Positions 14,679 through 22,666 of a stretch of 42,780 nucleotides of DNA are shown here, one piece after another. Location of the stretch: NCBI GenBank assembly GCA_013822345.1, contig PNKH01000071.1, positions 1 through 42,780 on the forward strand, read 5' to 3'. The notes under the pieces were generated by a model. That model ran no database searches and was not told the origin of the DNA. It saw only the letters and a list, made by a program, of their open reading frames with translations. How positions within the stretch are numbered: the stretch's first letter is position 1; every line of letters begins with the position of its first letter. The translations under genes and the position numbers were made by a program. The stretch is from Isosphaera sp. GTDB lineage: Bacteria > Planctomycetota > Planctomycetia > Gemmatales > Gemmataceae.

Positions 14679-16103
14679 TCAGAAGTCCCACGTCTCGGAC
14701 CCGCCGGGCTTCTTCTTGCGCGGCTTCGGCTCCGGCGGCGCGACCTCCTCGGCGGCCTCCTCCGGCTCCCCGGCGCCGCGGCCGCGGCCCTCGCCCTTGT
14801 CCCGCAGCACCACCTTGATCGCCACCTCCGGGAACGGGAAGTTGTCCCGCAGCACCTTCGTCAGGTAGCGCACGTAGGTGTCGTCGAACAACTCCGGGCC
14901 GTTCGTGAACAGCACCACCGTCGGCGGGTGGACCCCGATCTGCGTCGCGTAGAACACCTTCGGCATCCGGTTCCCGCTCATCGGCGGGGAACTCGCCTCG
15001 ACCGCGGCCCGGATCACCCGGTTCAGGTCCCCGGTCGTCACCCGCGTCCCGGCCTGCTTGTGCAGCTGCACCGCGAGCTGGAGCAGCCGGAGCACGTTCT
15101 TCCCGCTCTTCGCCGTCACGAACGCGATCGGGACGTGGTCGAGCATCGGGAACATCTTCCGGACGTACTCGGCCATCTTATCCGTGGTCATCGCGTGCTT
15201 CACCAGGTCCCACTTGTTGACCACGAAGATCGCCGGCTTGTTCTCCGCCACGATGTACCCGGCCAACTGCTTGTCCACCCGGCCGACCCGGTGCCGGGCG
15301 TCGAAGAACTGGAGCACCACGTCCGCCCGGCGGATCGACCGCTCGGCCCGGTGCGTGCTGTAGAACTCGACCCCGGTGGCCAGCATCGTCTTCTTCCGCA
15401 CCCCGGCCGTGTCGATGGCCACGAACGACTTCCCGTCCCGCTCGAACCGCACGTCGACGCTGTCCCGGGTGGTCCCCGGCACCTCCGACACGATCACCCG
15501 CTCGGCCTCGGCCAGGCTGTTGATGAACGTGCTCTTCCCGACGTTCCGCCGGCCGACGACGGCCAGCTTCAGGGCGGCGTCCTCCGGCGGCCCCTCGCCG
15601 GTGTCCGGTGGCAGCCGCGCCACCACCGCGTCGAACAGCTCGTCCTTGCCGATCTTCTGGTCCGCGCTGACCGCCAGCGGCTCGCCGTACCCGAGGGCGA
15701 AGAACTCGCCGGCCCCCTGCCCGAGCTTCTCGGTGTCGGCCTTGTTCGCGACCAGCACCACCGGCTTCCGGATCGCCCGCAGCCGGTCCGCCACGTCCTG
15801 GTCGAGCGGGGTGACCCCGTCGCGGACGTCGACCACGAAGACGACGACCGCGGCCGAGTCGATGGCGACCTGGATCTGCCGCTCGACGTCGGCGGTCAGG
15901 TCGTCCACGTCGACGATCCCGATGCCGCCGGTGTCGGACAGCTCGAAGTACCGGCCGCCGGCCTCGACGACGGTGGTGACGCGGTCCCGGGTGACGCCGG
16001 CGGCCGGGTCGACGATGCTGATCCGCCGGCCGGCGAGCCAGTTGAACAGCGACGACTTGCCGACGTTCGGCCGGCCGACGATCGCGACGAGGGGGAGGGG
16101 CAT
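14679..16103 (-). CDS. der: Ribosome-associated GTPase Der (EngA)
   Basis: Two consecutive Era-like GTPase domains followed by a KH-like domain, the unique plan of Der, which acts in 50S subunit maturation. Domain 1: GRPNVGKS (10-17), DTGG and NKAD (about 119). Domain 2: GRRNVGKST (about 185), DTAG and NKWD. The KH-like region ends near residue 435 (FPFPEVAIKVVLRDKGEGRG). Length 474, within the usual 435-495. The last 35 residues are a charged tail (EPEEAAEEVAPPEPKPRKKKPGG is split by acidic and basic halves). Cytoplasmic and expected to be essential. The start ATG begins the conserved LPLVAIVGRPNVG. Confidence 0.97.
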   Translation of the reverse strand: MPLPLVAIVGRPNVGKSSLFNWLAGRRISIVDPAAGVTRDRVTTVVEAGGRYFELSDTGGIGIVDVDDLTADVERQIQVAIDSAAVVVFVVDVRDGVTPLDQDVADRLRAIRKPVVLVANKADTEKLGQGAGEFFALGYGEPLAVSADQKIGKDELFDAVVARLPPDTGEGPPEDAALKLAVVGRRNVGKSTFINSLAEAERVIVSEVPGTTRDSVDVRFERDGKSFVAIDTAGVRKKTMLATGVEFYSTHRAERSIRRADVVLQFFDARHRVGRVDKQLAGYIVAENKPAIFVVNKWDLVKHAMTTDKMAEYVRKMFPMLDHVPIAFVTAKSGKNVLRLLQLAVQLHKQAGTRVTTGDLNRVIRAAVEASSPPMSGNRMPKVFYATQIGVHPPTVVLFTNGPELFDDTYVRYLTKVLRDNFPFPEVAIKVVLRDKGEGRGRGAGEPEEAAEEVAPPEPKPRKKKPGGSETWDF

Positions 16104-16116
16104 CGGGAACGCTCGT

Positions 16117-16215
16117 GTAGGGTGGGCCGAGCCCGGCGCTTCGCCGGGCTCGGCCCACCTTCTTCGCGGGGCGGTGGGACTCGGCCGGCGAAGCGCCGGG
16201 CTCGGCCCACCCTAC
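16117..16215. repeat. Dispersed palindrome, GTAGGGTGGGCC family (copy 2)
   Basis: Starts GTAGGGTGGGCCGAGCCCGG and ends CGGGCTCGGCCCACCCTAC, with an extra central copy of the CGGGCTCGGCCCACC arm at 16146-16158, so alternative pairings are possible. It fills the gap between the SDR gene and der on the same strand, starting 4 bases from the SDR stop. Confidence 0.8.
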
Positions 16216-16219
16216 CAGG

Positions 16220-16999
16220 TCACCACAAGGTGTAGCCGCCGTCCACCACCAGCGTCGTCCCGGTGACGTAGCTGGCGGCGTCGCTCGCCAGGAACACGGC
16301 GGCCGGGCCGATCTCGTCCGGCTCGCCGAGCCGGCCCATCGGGATGTGGGCCTCGAACGCCGCCCGGAACTCCGGCTTCTCGCCGAACCACTTCCGGTTC
16401 GGGTCGGTCAGGAACGCCCCGGGGGCGATCGCGTTCACCCGCACCCCGCGGTCCGCCCAGTCGGCGGCGAGCGACCGGGTCAGGGCGGCCAGCGCCGCCT
16501 TCGCCGTCTCGTAGTGCCGGCCGCGGATCCCCTTGATCGCCAGCGGCCCGGCGATGCTCGTCACGTTCACCACGGCGCCGCGGCGGCGGTCCAGCATCGG
16601 CTTGCCGAGCTTCTGGCAGCAGACCAGGGCGCTGGTCAGGTTCAGGTCGACCAGGCGCTGCCAGTCGGCGAGCGGGATGTCCTCCGTCGGCACGTCGAGC
16701 CGCCGACCGCCGACGTTGTTCACCAGGATGTCGATCGGGCGGCCGAGGTCCAGGGCCGCGTCGCACGCCGCGGCCGCCCCGTCCGGGGTGCCCACGTCCC
16801 CGGCCACCGTCCCGACCCACCGCCCGGCCGCGGCCAGGTCGCGGGCCGCCGATTCCAGCGACGGTCCGTCCCGGCCGACGAGGACGAGGCCGGCGCCGGC
16901 CTCGGCCAGGGCGTTCGCGATGGCCCGGCCCAGCCCCCGGCTCCCGCCGGTGACCAGGGCCGTCCGGCCGCGCAGGGAGAATCGGTCGAGAATGGTCAT
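16220..16999 (-). CDS. Short-chain dehydrogenase/reductase, FabG-like (259 aa)
   Basis: Classical SDR with TGGSRGLG (about 17-24), NNVGG, catalytic Ser in VTSIAG, YETAK, and a complete C terminus (AVFLASDAASYVTGTTLVVDGGYTLW) typical of FabG/glucose-dehydrogenase-like SDRs. The Ser-to-Tyr spacing is two residues longer than usual because of KGIRGRH. The frame stays open to 17203, but the ATG at 16999 starts the normal N terminus (LDRFSLRGRTALVTGG). Substrate unknown; the GRD after strand 2 fits NADP(H) weakly. Upstream of der, separated by a palindrome. Cytoplasmic. Confidence 0.92.
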   Translation of the reverse strand: MTILDRFSLRGRTALVTGGSRGLGRAIANALAEAGAGLVLVGRDGPSLESAARDLAAAGRWVGTVAGDVGTPDGAAAACDAALDLGRPIDILVNNVGGRRLDVPTEDIPLADWQRLVDLNLTSALVCCQKLGKPMLDRRRGAVVNVTSIAGPLAIKGIRGRHYETAKAALAALTRSLAADWADRGVRVNAIAPGAFLTDPNRKWFGEKPEFRAAFEAHIPMGRLGEPDEIGPAAVFLASDAASYVTGTTLVVDGGYTLW

Positions 17000-17054
17000 C
17001 GCGCCCCTTCGCCGGCGGCTATCCTCATTAGCATAGCAGGGCCGGGGGCGGCGG

Positions 17055-17417
17055 ATGGCGAAGTGCGACGAGGGGTACCGGTGCGAGGTGTGCGGGCGGG
17101 ACGTGGAGACCGTCGTCGACTCGGACCTGTACCTGCGGTACGTGCTCGGGGAGGTGCGGCTGGAGCAGCTGCCCCGGCTGCCGGAGCGGCACGTCCGGTG
17201 CAACCCGGCGCTGGCCCAGTACGTGACCGACCCCCGGTTCGAGCCGGTCGTCTGCGACGGGCCGTTCGGGAAGGTGGGCCTCGACCCGGACTTCGTCCGG
17301 GCCGAGGAGGTGCGGGTGACCCGCGGGTGGCGGCGGCTCGCGGCGATCCCGACCCTCGGGCTGACGGTGCCCGAGTACCCCCTTCACGTCACGCCGGACG
17401 AGGAGACCGCGAGATGA
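17055..17417 (+). CDS. Small hypothetical protein with N-terminal Cys cluster (120 aa)
   Basis: Begins MAKCDEGYRCEVCGRDVETV, with CEVCG at 10-14 and further Cys at 4 and 49 (HVRCNP), so a small zinc site is possible. No known domain is recognised; the pattern is familiar from conserved planctomycete hypothetical proteins. No membrane segment. Weak ribosome-binding site (GGCGG). The stop codon overlaps the ATG of the next gene (ATGA), indicating translational coupling with the secreted thioredoxin-like protein. Confidence 0.72.
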   Translation: MAKCDEGYRCEVCGRDVETVVDSDLYLRYVLGEVRLEQLPRLPERHVRCNPALAQYVTDPRFEPVVCDGPFGKVGLDPDFVRAEEVRVTRGWRRLAAIPTLGLTVPEYPLHVTPDEETAR

Positions 17418-17980
17418 GGCCGTTCGTGCTGTGCCTGGCCGCCGCCCTGGCCGCCGGGGGGGCCGCCGCCCGGGACATCGAGTCCGGGCCGAAGGCCGGG
17501 GAGAAGGTGCCGGCGCTCAAGGCGTTCGGCGTCGCCGGGGCGGTCGAGGGGAAGGAGGCCGACTTCGCGGCCGACCGGAAGGACGCCCCGACGGTGTACC
17601 TGTTCGTGGCGGCGGAGGAGGGCGGGCTGCCGGTCGGCGGGCGGCCGCTCGGGCGGTTCATGAAGGTCCTCGACGGGGAGGTCGCCAAGGCCGCCGACAA
17701 GGCCGCGGTGGTCGCCGTCTGGCTCGGCGACAAGGCGTTCGACAAGCACAAGGAGTACCTGCCGCGGATCAACATGTCGCTGAAGTTCGAGAACACCTCG
17801 CTGGCCGCGTTCGACGGGGCGAAGAGCGGGCCGAAGGACTGGGCGGTGAACCCGGACGCCCACCTGACCGCGGTGGTGGTCCACAAGGGGAAGGTGGTGA
17901 AGTCGTTCGCGTTCGCGTCGGTGAACGAGACGGACGTGCGGCCGGTGCTCGCGGAGCTGAAGAAGGCGACGAAGGAGTGA
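17414..17980 (+). CDS. Secreted thioredoxin-fold-like protein without CxxC (188 aa)
   Basis: Signal peptide MRPFVLCLAAALAAGGAAARD, followed by a region with thioredoxin/peroxiredoxin-like order: APTVYLFVAAE (strand), FMKVLDGEVAKAADKAAVVAVWL, then WAVNPDAHLTAVVVHKGKVVKSFAF (the cis-Pro/beta hairpin equivalent). No CxxC or peroxidatic Cys is present, so redox activity is unlikely; a binding role is more probable. The ATG overlaps the preceding stop by 4 bases. A terminator-like palindrome follows 7 bases after the stop. Confidence 0.75.
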   Translation: MRPFVLCLAAALAAGGAAARDIESGPKAGEKVPALKAFGVAGAVEGKEADFAADRKDAPTVYLFVAAEEGGLPVGGRPLGRFMKVLDGEVAKAADKAAVVAVWLGDKAFDKHKEYLPRINMSLKFENTSLAAFDGAKSGPKDWAVNPDAHLTAVVVHKGKVVKSFAFASVNETDVRPVLAELKKATKE

Positions 17981-17986
17981 GGGGTC

Positions 17987-18053
17987 GGGCGAACCGCGAG
18001 GGAGCGGGTGTCCTTGGAGGCACACCCGCTCCCTGACGGTCGCGGTTCGCCCG
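17987..18053. terminator. Imperfect palindrome between convergent genes (AGGGAGCGG family)
   Basis: GGGCGAACCGCGAGGGAGCG pairs with CGCTCCC..CGCGGTTCGCCC; the right arm has a 6-7-base insert (TGACGGT). Its core GCGACCGTCAGGGAGCGG (complement strand) closely matches the palindrome at 22585-22640. Confidence 0.65.
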
Positions 18054-18060
18054 GCGCGAC

Positions 18061-19263
18061 TCACTTCCCGACGGCGTACAGCATCTTGTCGTTGCGGATG
18101 AAGACCAGGCCGTTGGCGATCGCGGGGGTGCCGAGGGTGTCGCCGCCGAGGTCGTTCGTCGCCAGCGGGGTGAAGTCGTCGGCGGTCGCGTCGAGCACGG
18201 TGCAGCTCCCCGTCTCGTTCAGGCAGTACACCTTCCCGTCGCCGGCGACCGGCGACGCCGAGAACGCCCCCTTCACCCGCTCCTTGTACAGCACCTTCCC
18301 GGTCTTCGCGTCGGCGCAGGTGACGAACCCCTGGCTCCCGCAGGCGAACACCTTCCCGGCGTACACCACCGGCGACGGGTACCCGGTCTGGGCCTCCTTC
18401 GCCTCCCACGCCGGCTTCTCGCCCAGGCCGTCCGGCCCGAGCTTGAACCGGCTCACCCCGGCGACCGGCAGGTAGATCGTGTCCCCGTCGATCGCGCCGG
18501 ACGGGACCGACCCGACGGCGGACTTGGCCGTCCACCGGCTGGTGCCGGTCGCGGCGTCGTAGGCGGTCAGCCCGCCCGGCCCGGCGAACAGCACCTCGGT
18601 CACGGCCCCGGCCTGGCGGACGAGCGGCGTCGTCCAGTTCGTCCCCTGCGGCCGCTCCGCCTTCCACAGGTTCTTCCCGTACTTCGTGTCGACCGCCGCC
18701 AGGAACGACTCGCCGGCGTTCTCCATCGGTACGACCAGCCGGTCCCGCACCAGGACCGGGGACGACGCCATCCCGACGACGTTGGTGACGGTCGGGTAGT
18801 CGCCGACCAGCGACCGGTACCAGCGGAGGGTGCCGTCGGCGTCGAACGCGGCCAGGTCGCCGGTGGCGAACAGGGCGTACACGCCCTCGCCGTCGGCGGC
18901 CGGGGTGTTCGCGGCCATGCACGACTTCGGGTGGGCGGCGGTGTTCCCGGTCGCCTGGAGCTGGCGGTGCCAGAGTTGCTTGCCGGTGGCCGCGTCGAAG
19001 CACAGGACGTGGAGCCGGTCGTCGCGCTTCCCGTTGCTGCAGGTGACGTACACCCGCCCGCCGGCCACCACCGGTGACGACACCCCGCGGCCGGGCAGCT
19101 CCGCCTTCCACTTCACCCCCTTGTCCTTCCCCCACTCGACCGGCAGGCCCTTCTCGTCGCTCACGCCGTTGCCGTTCGGCCCGCGGAACTGCGGCCAGTC
19201 GGCGGCGGGGAGTGCGGGTGCGAGTGCGAGTGTGAGGAAGACGGCCAGGCTGGACCGGGTCAC
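18061..19263 (-). CDS. Secreted PQQ-like beta-propeller protein (400 aa)
   Basis: Signal peptide (MTRSSLAVFLTLALAPALPAADW), then repeats of the PQQ/Pyrrolo-quinoline-quinone beta-propeller type: WPQFRGPNGNG start motif, FDAATGKQLWHRQ, YDAATGTSRWTAKS, ADAKTGKVLYKE. Each blade carries the A-x-D-x-x-T-G-K-x-L-W tryptophan-docking pattern. Such proteins in Planctomycetes are usually non-enzymatic exported propellers. Starts with a GTG at 19263 that overlaps the TGA of the upstream gene (GTGA), with AAGGAG ahead, so the pair is translationally coupled. The longer upstream frame is antisense or out-of-frame coding. A second paralogue is at 39460-40716. Confidence 0.9.
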   Translation of the reverse strand: MTRSSLAVFLTLALAPALPAADWPQFRGPNGNGVSDEKGLPVEWGKDKGVKWKAELPGRGVSSPVVAGGRVYVTCSNGKRDDRLHVLCFDAATGKQLWHRQLQATGNTAAHPKSCMAANTPAADGEGVYALFATGDLAAFDADGTLRWYRSLVGDYPTVTNVVGMASSPVLVRDRLVVPMENAGESFLAAVDTKYGKNLWKAERPQGTNWTTPLVRQAGAVTEVLFAGPGGLTAYDAATGTSRWTAKSAVGSVPSGAIDGDTIYLPVAGVSRFKLGPDGLGEKPAWEAKEAQTGYPSPVVYAGKVFACGSQGFVTCADAKTGKVLYKERVKGAFSASPVAGDGKVYCLNETGSCTVLDATADDFTPLATNDLGGDTLGTPAIANGLVFIRNDKMLYAVGK

Positions 19264-20462
19264 TTCTTCTCCTCCTTGGGGTCGGCGGCCGGGGTCGGGT
19301 TGTACCCGAGCTTCACGGTCTTCGGCTGGCCGTCGACCACGGCCTTCTGCTCGAGCGGGAGCGCCCCGCCGGTGTCGTCGCACACCCGGACCTGGAACTG
19401 CCACCGCTGCGCCCACGGCTGCGGCTGGTCGTTCTGGCACACCTTCACCACGACCACGTTCTCGCCCTTCTTCAGGGTGCCGCGGCCGGTGTGGGCGTCG
19501 AACGGGTCGCCGTGGTGGTACTCGTCCCGGCCGAAGATCTCCTTCCCGTTCAGGTAGGTCTTGACCGAGGTCGGGCTGGTGACCCGCACCTCGCACGGCG
19601 TCTCGGCCGGGGCGACGACCACCGCCAGGGCGTAGGCGACGGCGTTCTTGTGCTTGCCGAGCAGCTTGTTCAGGTCGAACGTGCCGTACCGGTCGGCCGT
19701 CGCCGCCGGCGCCCACTTCACCTCGGCCCCGTCCTTCCCCTTGAACGCGCCGTCGGGGGCGGTGGCGGCGTCCGGCGGGTACGCGGTGGTGTAGCCCTTG
19801 CTCTCCGGGGCGTCGAACGGGCCGACAAGGTGGGCGGCGGTGACGAACCCGAAGTGCTCGGTGGTGCTCGCCCGGCCGCCGAGCTTGTCGATCGCCTTGG
19901 CCAGGAACTCGACCTGGTCCTTGTCCCGGGCGAACGGGAGGAGCTTCTCGTAGTCCGCCCGGGTGACCGGCTTCGAGATGTCATCGAGCTCGGCCATGCG
20001 GGCGGCGACCGCGTCGCGGCGGAGGTCCGGGCTCTTGTCGTTGATGAACCCCGGGAGGAGTCGGGCCTTCGCGGCCGGGTCCTGGGTGAGGAGGAGTTCG
20101 TAGGCGAGGCGGCGGGCGGACGGGGCGTGCCTGGTGTCGGTGGCGAACGCCTCCAGCGTCTTCGCCGGCAGCGCCCGGCCGGCGGTCCGCTCGGCCTCGG
20201 CGACGGCCCCGGCGGCGGTGCGGAGCCAGTTCGCGGCGGTCGGGTGGGCGTCGTCGACGGCTCCGAGCGTCGGCATCAGGGCGGCGCCGCCCTTGCCGAC
20301 GACCGCCTTCCACGCCGGCCCGGCGTCCTCGTTCCCCTTCCCCTCCTTGCCGACGGCCTTCAGGGTGGCGAGCGCCTTGGCGAGGTCGTCGTCGGCCGAG
20401 GTGGCCGGGGCCGCGGCGAGCGCCGCCCCCAGCCCGACCGCGACCCAGAACCGAACGTGCAT
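19260..20462 (-). CDS. Secreted HEAT-like + carbohydrate-binding-like protein (400 aa)
   Basis: Signal peptide MHVRFWVAVGLGAALAAAPATSA. Residues about 25-215 are helical and HEAT-like (AKARLLPGFINDKSPDLRRDAVAARMAEL). Residues about 220-400 look like the beta-sandwich found C-terminally in many planctomycete proteins (HLVGPFDAPESKGYTTAYPPD, then TSVKTYLNGKEIFGRDEYHH and GENVVVVKVCQN), which resembles a galactose-binding/PA14-like fold. No catalytic motif. AGGAGG lies 8 bases ahead of the ATG at 20462. Coupled to the downstream PQQ propeller by stop/start overlap; the two probably act together outside the cytoplasm. Divergent from the alpha/beta hydrolase gene. Confidence 0.82.
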   Translation of the reverse strand: MHVRFWVAVGLGAALAAAPATSADDDLAKALATLKAVGKEGKGNEDAGPAWKAVVGKGGAALMPTLGAVDDAHPTAANWLRTAAGAVAEAERTAGRALPAKTLEAFATDTRHAPSARRLAYELLLTQDPAAKARLLPGFINDKSPDLRRDAVAARMAELDDISKPVTRADYEKLLPFARDKDQVEFLAKAIDKLGGRASTTEHFGFVTAAHLVGPFDAPESKGYTTAYPPDAATAPDGAFKGKDGAEVKWAPAATADRYGTFDLNKLLGKHKNAVAYALAVVVAPAETPCEVRVTSPTSVKTYLNGKEIFGRDEYHHGDPFDAHTGRGTLKKGENVVVVKVCQNDQPQPWAQRWQFQVRVCDDTGGALPLEQKAVVDGQPKTVKLGYNPTPAADPKEEKK

Positions 20463-20494
20463 GGCGGGGGCCTCCTGTCTGACGGGACTGGGAA

Positions 20495-20546
20495 AGCGTA
20501 CCGGCGGCGGTGCCCCCTGGCTACCGGCGGCCGCCGCTGGTACGCT
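20495..20546. promoter_or_regulatory. Symmetric divergent promoter region
   Basis: A 15-bp imperfect dyad (20496-20510 with 20531-20545) centres on the hexamer TGGCTA (20518-20523). TACGCT lies exactly 17 bases away on each side (20541-20546 plus; complement of 20495-20500 minus). This gives two back-to-back promoters sharing one weak -35, for the hydrolase and the HEAT-like gene. Confidence 0.45.
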
Positions 20547-20573
20547 GGCGACACCCACCCGCCGGAGCCCCTC

Positions 20574-22574
20574 ATGCGCCGCCTCGCCGCACTCGTGTTG
20601 TTCGCCGCCACCGGGGCCGGGGTCGTGACCGCCGACCCGGCCGGGCAGGAGCCGAAGGCGAAGCAGCCGGAGAAGAAGGCCCAGCCGAAGGCCGACCCGA
20701 AGACGTTCATCCCGGACGCGGCGACGCTCCAGACGATCAAGGACAAGACGGAGCAGCTGCGGAAGGCGGTCGAGGGGCTGAAGGCGAAGAAGCTGCCGGA
20801 CGACGTGCTGGTCGAGGTCGAGATTTACCTGAAGGCGGCGGAGAACATCGTGCGGTTCGAGGAGTGGCTGCACGCGAGCAGCGTGAAGTGGGCGCTGCAA
20901 ACGCTCGACCAGGGGCTGGACCGGGCGAAGCAGGCGGACGGCGGCAAGGCGGTGTGGCGCGACGCCCCGGGCCGGTGGGTGGTGCGGGCGTACCGGTCGG
21001 ACGTCGACAACTCGATCCAGCCGTACGCGGTGCAGCTGCCGCACGACTACGGCAAGGACCCGAAGAAGAAGTGGCGGCTCGACATCGTCCTGCACGGCCG
21101 GGACGGGGCGCTGACCGAGGCGAAATTCATCGCGACGCACAACGGGGTGGCGCCGAAGGACCGGGACTTCATCCAACTCGAGGTGTACGGTCGGGGGAAT
21201 AATGCCTATCGGTGGGCCGGAGAGACGGACGTGTGGGAGGCCCGGATGGATTTCGAGGTCTGGGCGACCCCGGCAGTCGATCGGCAGCGGGTGGTGTTGC
21301 GGGGCTTCTCGATGGGGGGGGCCGGGACCTGGCACATCGGGCTGCACCACCCGGGCACCTTTTGTGTGATCGGCCCCGGGGCCGGGTTCACAACCACCCA
21401 CGGCTACATCGCCAATCTGCCCAAGGAGCTGCCGGACTACCAGGAGAAGTGCCTCCGGATCTACGACGCGGTGGGCTACGCCGAGAACGCGTTCAACGTG
21501 CCGGTGGTCGCGTACAGCGGAGAGAAGGACGCGCAGAAGAAGGCGGCCGACAACATCGAGAACGCCCTGAAGGGGTTCAAGGAGCCGCTGCGGTTCACGC
21601 ACCTGGTGGCCCCGGGGCTCGAGCACCAGATGCCGGCCGAGTGGCAGGCGAAGGCCGAGGCGGAGTACCGGAAGTACGCCGACAAGGGCCGTGACCGGAC
21701 CCCGGGGCGGGTCCGGTTCGTCACCTACACCACGATGTACGGCGACTCAGGGGACGGCGTCTCGGTCAACCGGCTCGAGCGTCAGTACGAGAAGGCGGTG
21801 ATCGACGTGCGGACCACGCCCGAGGGGGTGGACGTGCGGACGACCAACGTCGCCGAGTTCGACATCCCCGCCCCGGACGCCGGCGACAAGCCCCGGGTGG
21901 TCGTGGTGGACGGGCAGAAGTTGGGCCCCACCCACGCCGCCTACTTCGCCAAGCGCGACGGGACGTGGTCGGTGCTGTGGAACGCCCCGACCGGCCTCGC
22001 GAAGCGGGGGCTTTGCGGGCCGATCGACGCCGCCTTCATGGGCCGATTTACGGTCGTCGGGCCGGGCGGGGCGGGGTGGCACGCCGCGCCTTCGAAGCAC
22101 GTCGCGGCCGAATTGACACAGTTCGCGAAGGTGTGGGACCGGTACTTCCGCGGCACGCTGCCGACGCCCGAGGACCGGTCGTACGACGCGAGGAAGCCCA
22201 GCAGCCTCGTCCTGTTCGGCGACCCGCAGAGCAACCCGCTGATCGCCAAGGTGCTGCCGCAACTGCCGATCACCTGGACAAAGGAGAAGCTGGTCGTAAA
22301 CGGCGTCCAGTACGATCCGAAGACGCACCTTCCGGTCCTCATCTACCCGGACCCGCTGAAGGAGAAGGAGAAGGAGACACCGACTTACGTCGTCCTGAAC
22401 TGCGGGCACACGTTCCGCGAGGCCGACCTGAAGGGGACCAACGCCAACCTGTACCCGCGGCTCGGCGACTGGGCCGTCATCAAGCCGACCCCGACCGACA
22501 AGGACCCGGCCGCGTTCGAGGTCGTCGCCGCCGGGCTGTTCGACGAGAACTGGCAGTTCCCGAAGAAGAAGTAA
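20574..22574 (+). CDS. Secreted alpha/beta hydrolase, PHB-depolymerase/esterase-like (666 aa)
   Basis: Signal peptide (MRRLAALVLFAATGAGVVTA), a Lys/Glu/Pro-rich linker, and a helical region (about 50-125) precede an alpha/beta hydrolase domain: YAVQLPHDYG, LDIVLHGRD (oxyanion side), nucleophile elbow GFSMGGAG with Ser246, and ALKGFKEPLRFTHLVAPGLEHQMP with the likely catalytic His. The C-terminal half (about 370-666) is a separate large domain, with VLFGDPQSNPLIAKVLPQLPITW, seen in planctomycete peptidase/esterase proteins. Likely hydrolyses an ester or peptide outside the cytoplasm; substrate unknown. The ATG at 20574 replaces the far longer frame starting at 19491, which is antisense to the neighbour. 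Codon choice around 21180-21400 is less GC-rich than elsewhere. Confidence 0.88.
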   Translation: MRRLAALVLFAATGAGVVTADPAGQEPKAKQPEKKAQPKADPKTFIPDAATLQTIKDKTEQLRKAVEGLKAKKLPDDVLVEVEIYLKAAENIVRFEEWLHASSVKWALQTLDQGLDRAKQADGGKAVWRDAPGRWVVRAYRSDVDNSIQPYAVQLPHDYGKDPKKKWRLDIVLHGRDGALTEAKFIATHNGVAPKDRDFIQLEVYGRGNNAYRWAGETDVWEARMDFEVWATPAVDRQRVVLRGFSMGGAGTWHIGLHHPGTFCVIGPGAGFTTTHGYIANLPKELPDYQEKCLRIYDAVGYAENAFNVPVVAYSGEKDAQKKAADNIENALKGFKEPLRFTHLVAPGLEHQMPAEWQAKAEAEYRKYADKGRDRTPGRVRFVTYTTMYGDSGDGVSVNRLERQYEKAVIDVRTTPEGVDVRTTNVAEFDIPAPDAGDKPRVVVVDGQKLGPTHAAYFAKRDGTWSVLWNAPTGLAKRGLCGPIDAAFMGRFTVVGPGGAGWHAAPSKHVAAELTQFAKVWDRYFRGTLPTPEDRSYDARKPSSLVLFGDPQSNPLIAKVLPQLPITWTKEKLVVNGVQYDPKTHLPVLIYPDPLKEKEKETPTYVVLNCGHTFREADLKGTNANLYPRLGDWAVIKPTPTDKDPAAFEVVAAGLFDENWQFPKKK

Positions 22575-22584
22575 CGCACCCGGC

Positions 22585-22640
22585 GAGCCGCGACCGCCAG
22601 GGAGCGGCTTACGTAAGCCGCTCCCTGGCGGTCGCGGCTC
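22585..22640. repeat. Perfect 56-bp palindrome without loop
   Basis: Arms 22585-22612 and 22613-22640 are exact reverse complements meeting at TTACGTAA. It lies between two same-strand genes, 10 bases after the hydrolase stop, so it may terminate or stabilise that mRNA. Same core as 17987-18053. Confidence 0.8.
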
Positions 22641-22666
22641 GTCCCACCCACACCACCCGCCACACC

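Noticed and set aside
19491-20573. Upstream extension of the alpha/beta hydrolase frame
   Set aside because: Antisense to the HEAT-like gene; the ATG at 20574 starts a signal peptide.
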